The notes under the pieces were generated by a model. The model made no database searches. It had not been told where the DNA came from and worked only from the letters and a program-made list of their open reading frames with translations. The position numbers and the translations under genes were made by a program. This document shows, one piece after another, positions 63,064 to 63,674 of a DNA stretch of 63,674 nt. This DNA comes from CAYLSV01 sp964386435 (lineage in GTDB: Bacteria; Planctomycetota; Phycisphaerae; Tepidisphaerales; Tepidisphaeraceae), in NCBI GenBank assembly GCA_964386435.1, contig CAYLSV010000011.1, forward strand, positions 1-63,674, read 5' to 3'. Numbering within the stretch: position 1 is the first letter of the stretch; every line of letters starts with the position of its first letter.

Positions 63064-63674
63064 TCACTTGTTCGCGCCGATCTCGCCGATTTTTCGGCTG
63101 GCGGCGTGGTAGAAGTCGAGGTTTTCACCGCAGTCGCCCCACCAGCCCTGCACCGGGTCAGCGGTCATCGTGCCGGCGTCGATGTAAGCGTTGTTGACAT
63201 CCGTAATCTCCAACTCGCCCCGGCCCGAGGGCTTGAGTGTTTTGACGATGTCGAAGACGTGGCCGTCGTAGAAGTAGACGCCGATGACGGCCTTGTTGCT
63301 CTTGGGATTCTCGGGCTTCTCGACGATGCCGACGACCTTCTCGCCGTCCATCTCGGCCACGCCGTACGCTTTGGGATTCTCGACCTCGGCGAGCAGGATC
63401 TTCGCGCCCTTGCCGTCGTTGCTTTCGATCTGCTGGCGGAAGTTGTCGGCCTGCTGCTTGATGCTGTATTCCAGGACGTTGTCGCCCAGGATGAGCATGA
63501 TCGGCTCGCCATCGACGTAGCGCTCGCAGAGGCCCAGCGCCGCGGCGATGCCGGTGGCGTCGGGTTGGTAGGTGTAGGTCAAATGCTTGAGCCCGAACTC
63601 GTGGCCGTTGCCCAGGAGGCGGATGTAGTCGCCGGCGTTGTTGCCGCCGCAGACGAGCATGACCTCCTCGACGC
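63064..63674 (-). CDS. rfbA: Glucose-1-phosphate thymidylyltransferase, N-terminus beyond window
   Basis: About 203 residues are visible up to the right edge; the N-terminal nucleotide-binding loop GGxGTRL is outside. Identified by QPDATGIAAAL, LGDNVLEYS (metal-binding Asp), VENPKAYGVAEMD, IVEKPENPKSN, AVIGVYFYDGHVFD and RGELEITDVNNAYI. It makes dTDP-glucose from dTTP and glucose-1-phosphate, the first step of the pathway completed by rfbB and rfbD in this window. The C-terminal region is the short RmlA type, but with RKIGEIGANK as the end. Confidence 0.93.
   Translation of the reverse strand, partial: VEEVMLVCGGNNAGDYIRLLGNGHEFGLKHLTYTYQPDATGIAAALGLCERYVDGEPIMLILGDNVLEYSIKQQADNFRQQIESNDGKGAKILLAEVENPKAYGVAEMDGEKVVGIVEKPENPKSNKAVIGVYFYDGHVFDIVKTLKPSGRGELEITDVNNAYIDAGTMTADPVQGWWGDCGENLDFYHAASRKIGEIGANK

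Overview
The window reads as high-GC (about two-thirds GC by eye) DNA from a planctomycete, possibly Phycisphaerae. The grounds are one giant surface-type protein carrying an N-terminal LEPR-XLL-like motif, an adjacent GAF-HlyD plus M50-peptidase export pair, tandem Uma2 genes, almost no Shine-Dalgarno sequences, and intergenic palindromic repeats. No rRNA, tRNA, integrase, transposase or CRISPR was seen. Four N-runs (44033-44042, 50660-50732, 51929-51976, 58285-58294) are assembly gaps.

Layout. 1-41725 (minus strand) is a four-gene block transcribed leftwards. It holds a ~12,520-residue protein (37.6 kb, 59% of the window), a PilZ domain protein with intact c-di-GMP-binding motifs, a membrane-fusion (HlyD-type) adaptor with two predicted cytoplasmic GAF domains, and a zinc metalloprotease of the M50 family running off the left edge. 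The giant protein is a mosaic of RTX calcium-binding nonapeptides, five C-type lectin domains, DUF642-like and LamG-like domains, cadherin domains, 22 tandem ~103-residue CADG-type repeats, and eight copies of a ~165-residue module that I do not recognise. My reading is an adhesin or matrix protein made with its own exporter and a c-di-GMP switch; this is inference.

41876-44255 holds a PPP-family phosphatase and a GH10 xylanase (minus), and pterin carbinolamine dehydratase (plus, split by a gap). 44307-45400 holds an orphan gene of lower GC and a BIME-like array of ~143-bp units. 45449-50314 (plus) holds a copper-type P-ATPase and a PHP-glycosyltransferase fusion. 50343-52683 holds a gene remnant, a metal ABC permease among repeats, and a DUF421 membrane protein. 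52723-56862 (minus) holds DUF58, a HelD/UvrD-like helicase and a metal ABC ATPase. 56886-58171 (plus) holds two Uma2 genes. 58341-63674 (minus) holds dTDP-rhamnose genes (rfbD; further right rfbA and rfbB), two related small membrane proteins and a SWIM zinc-finger protein.

Two window-wide signals stand out. First, a TAnnnT -10-like hexamer lies 5-7 bases upstream of the start codon of nine genes, the geometry expected for leaderless mRNAs. Second, a family of palindromic intergenic repeats shares arms, and three of the four assembly gaps fall inside its members.
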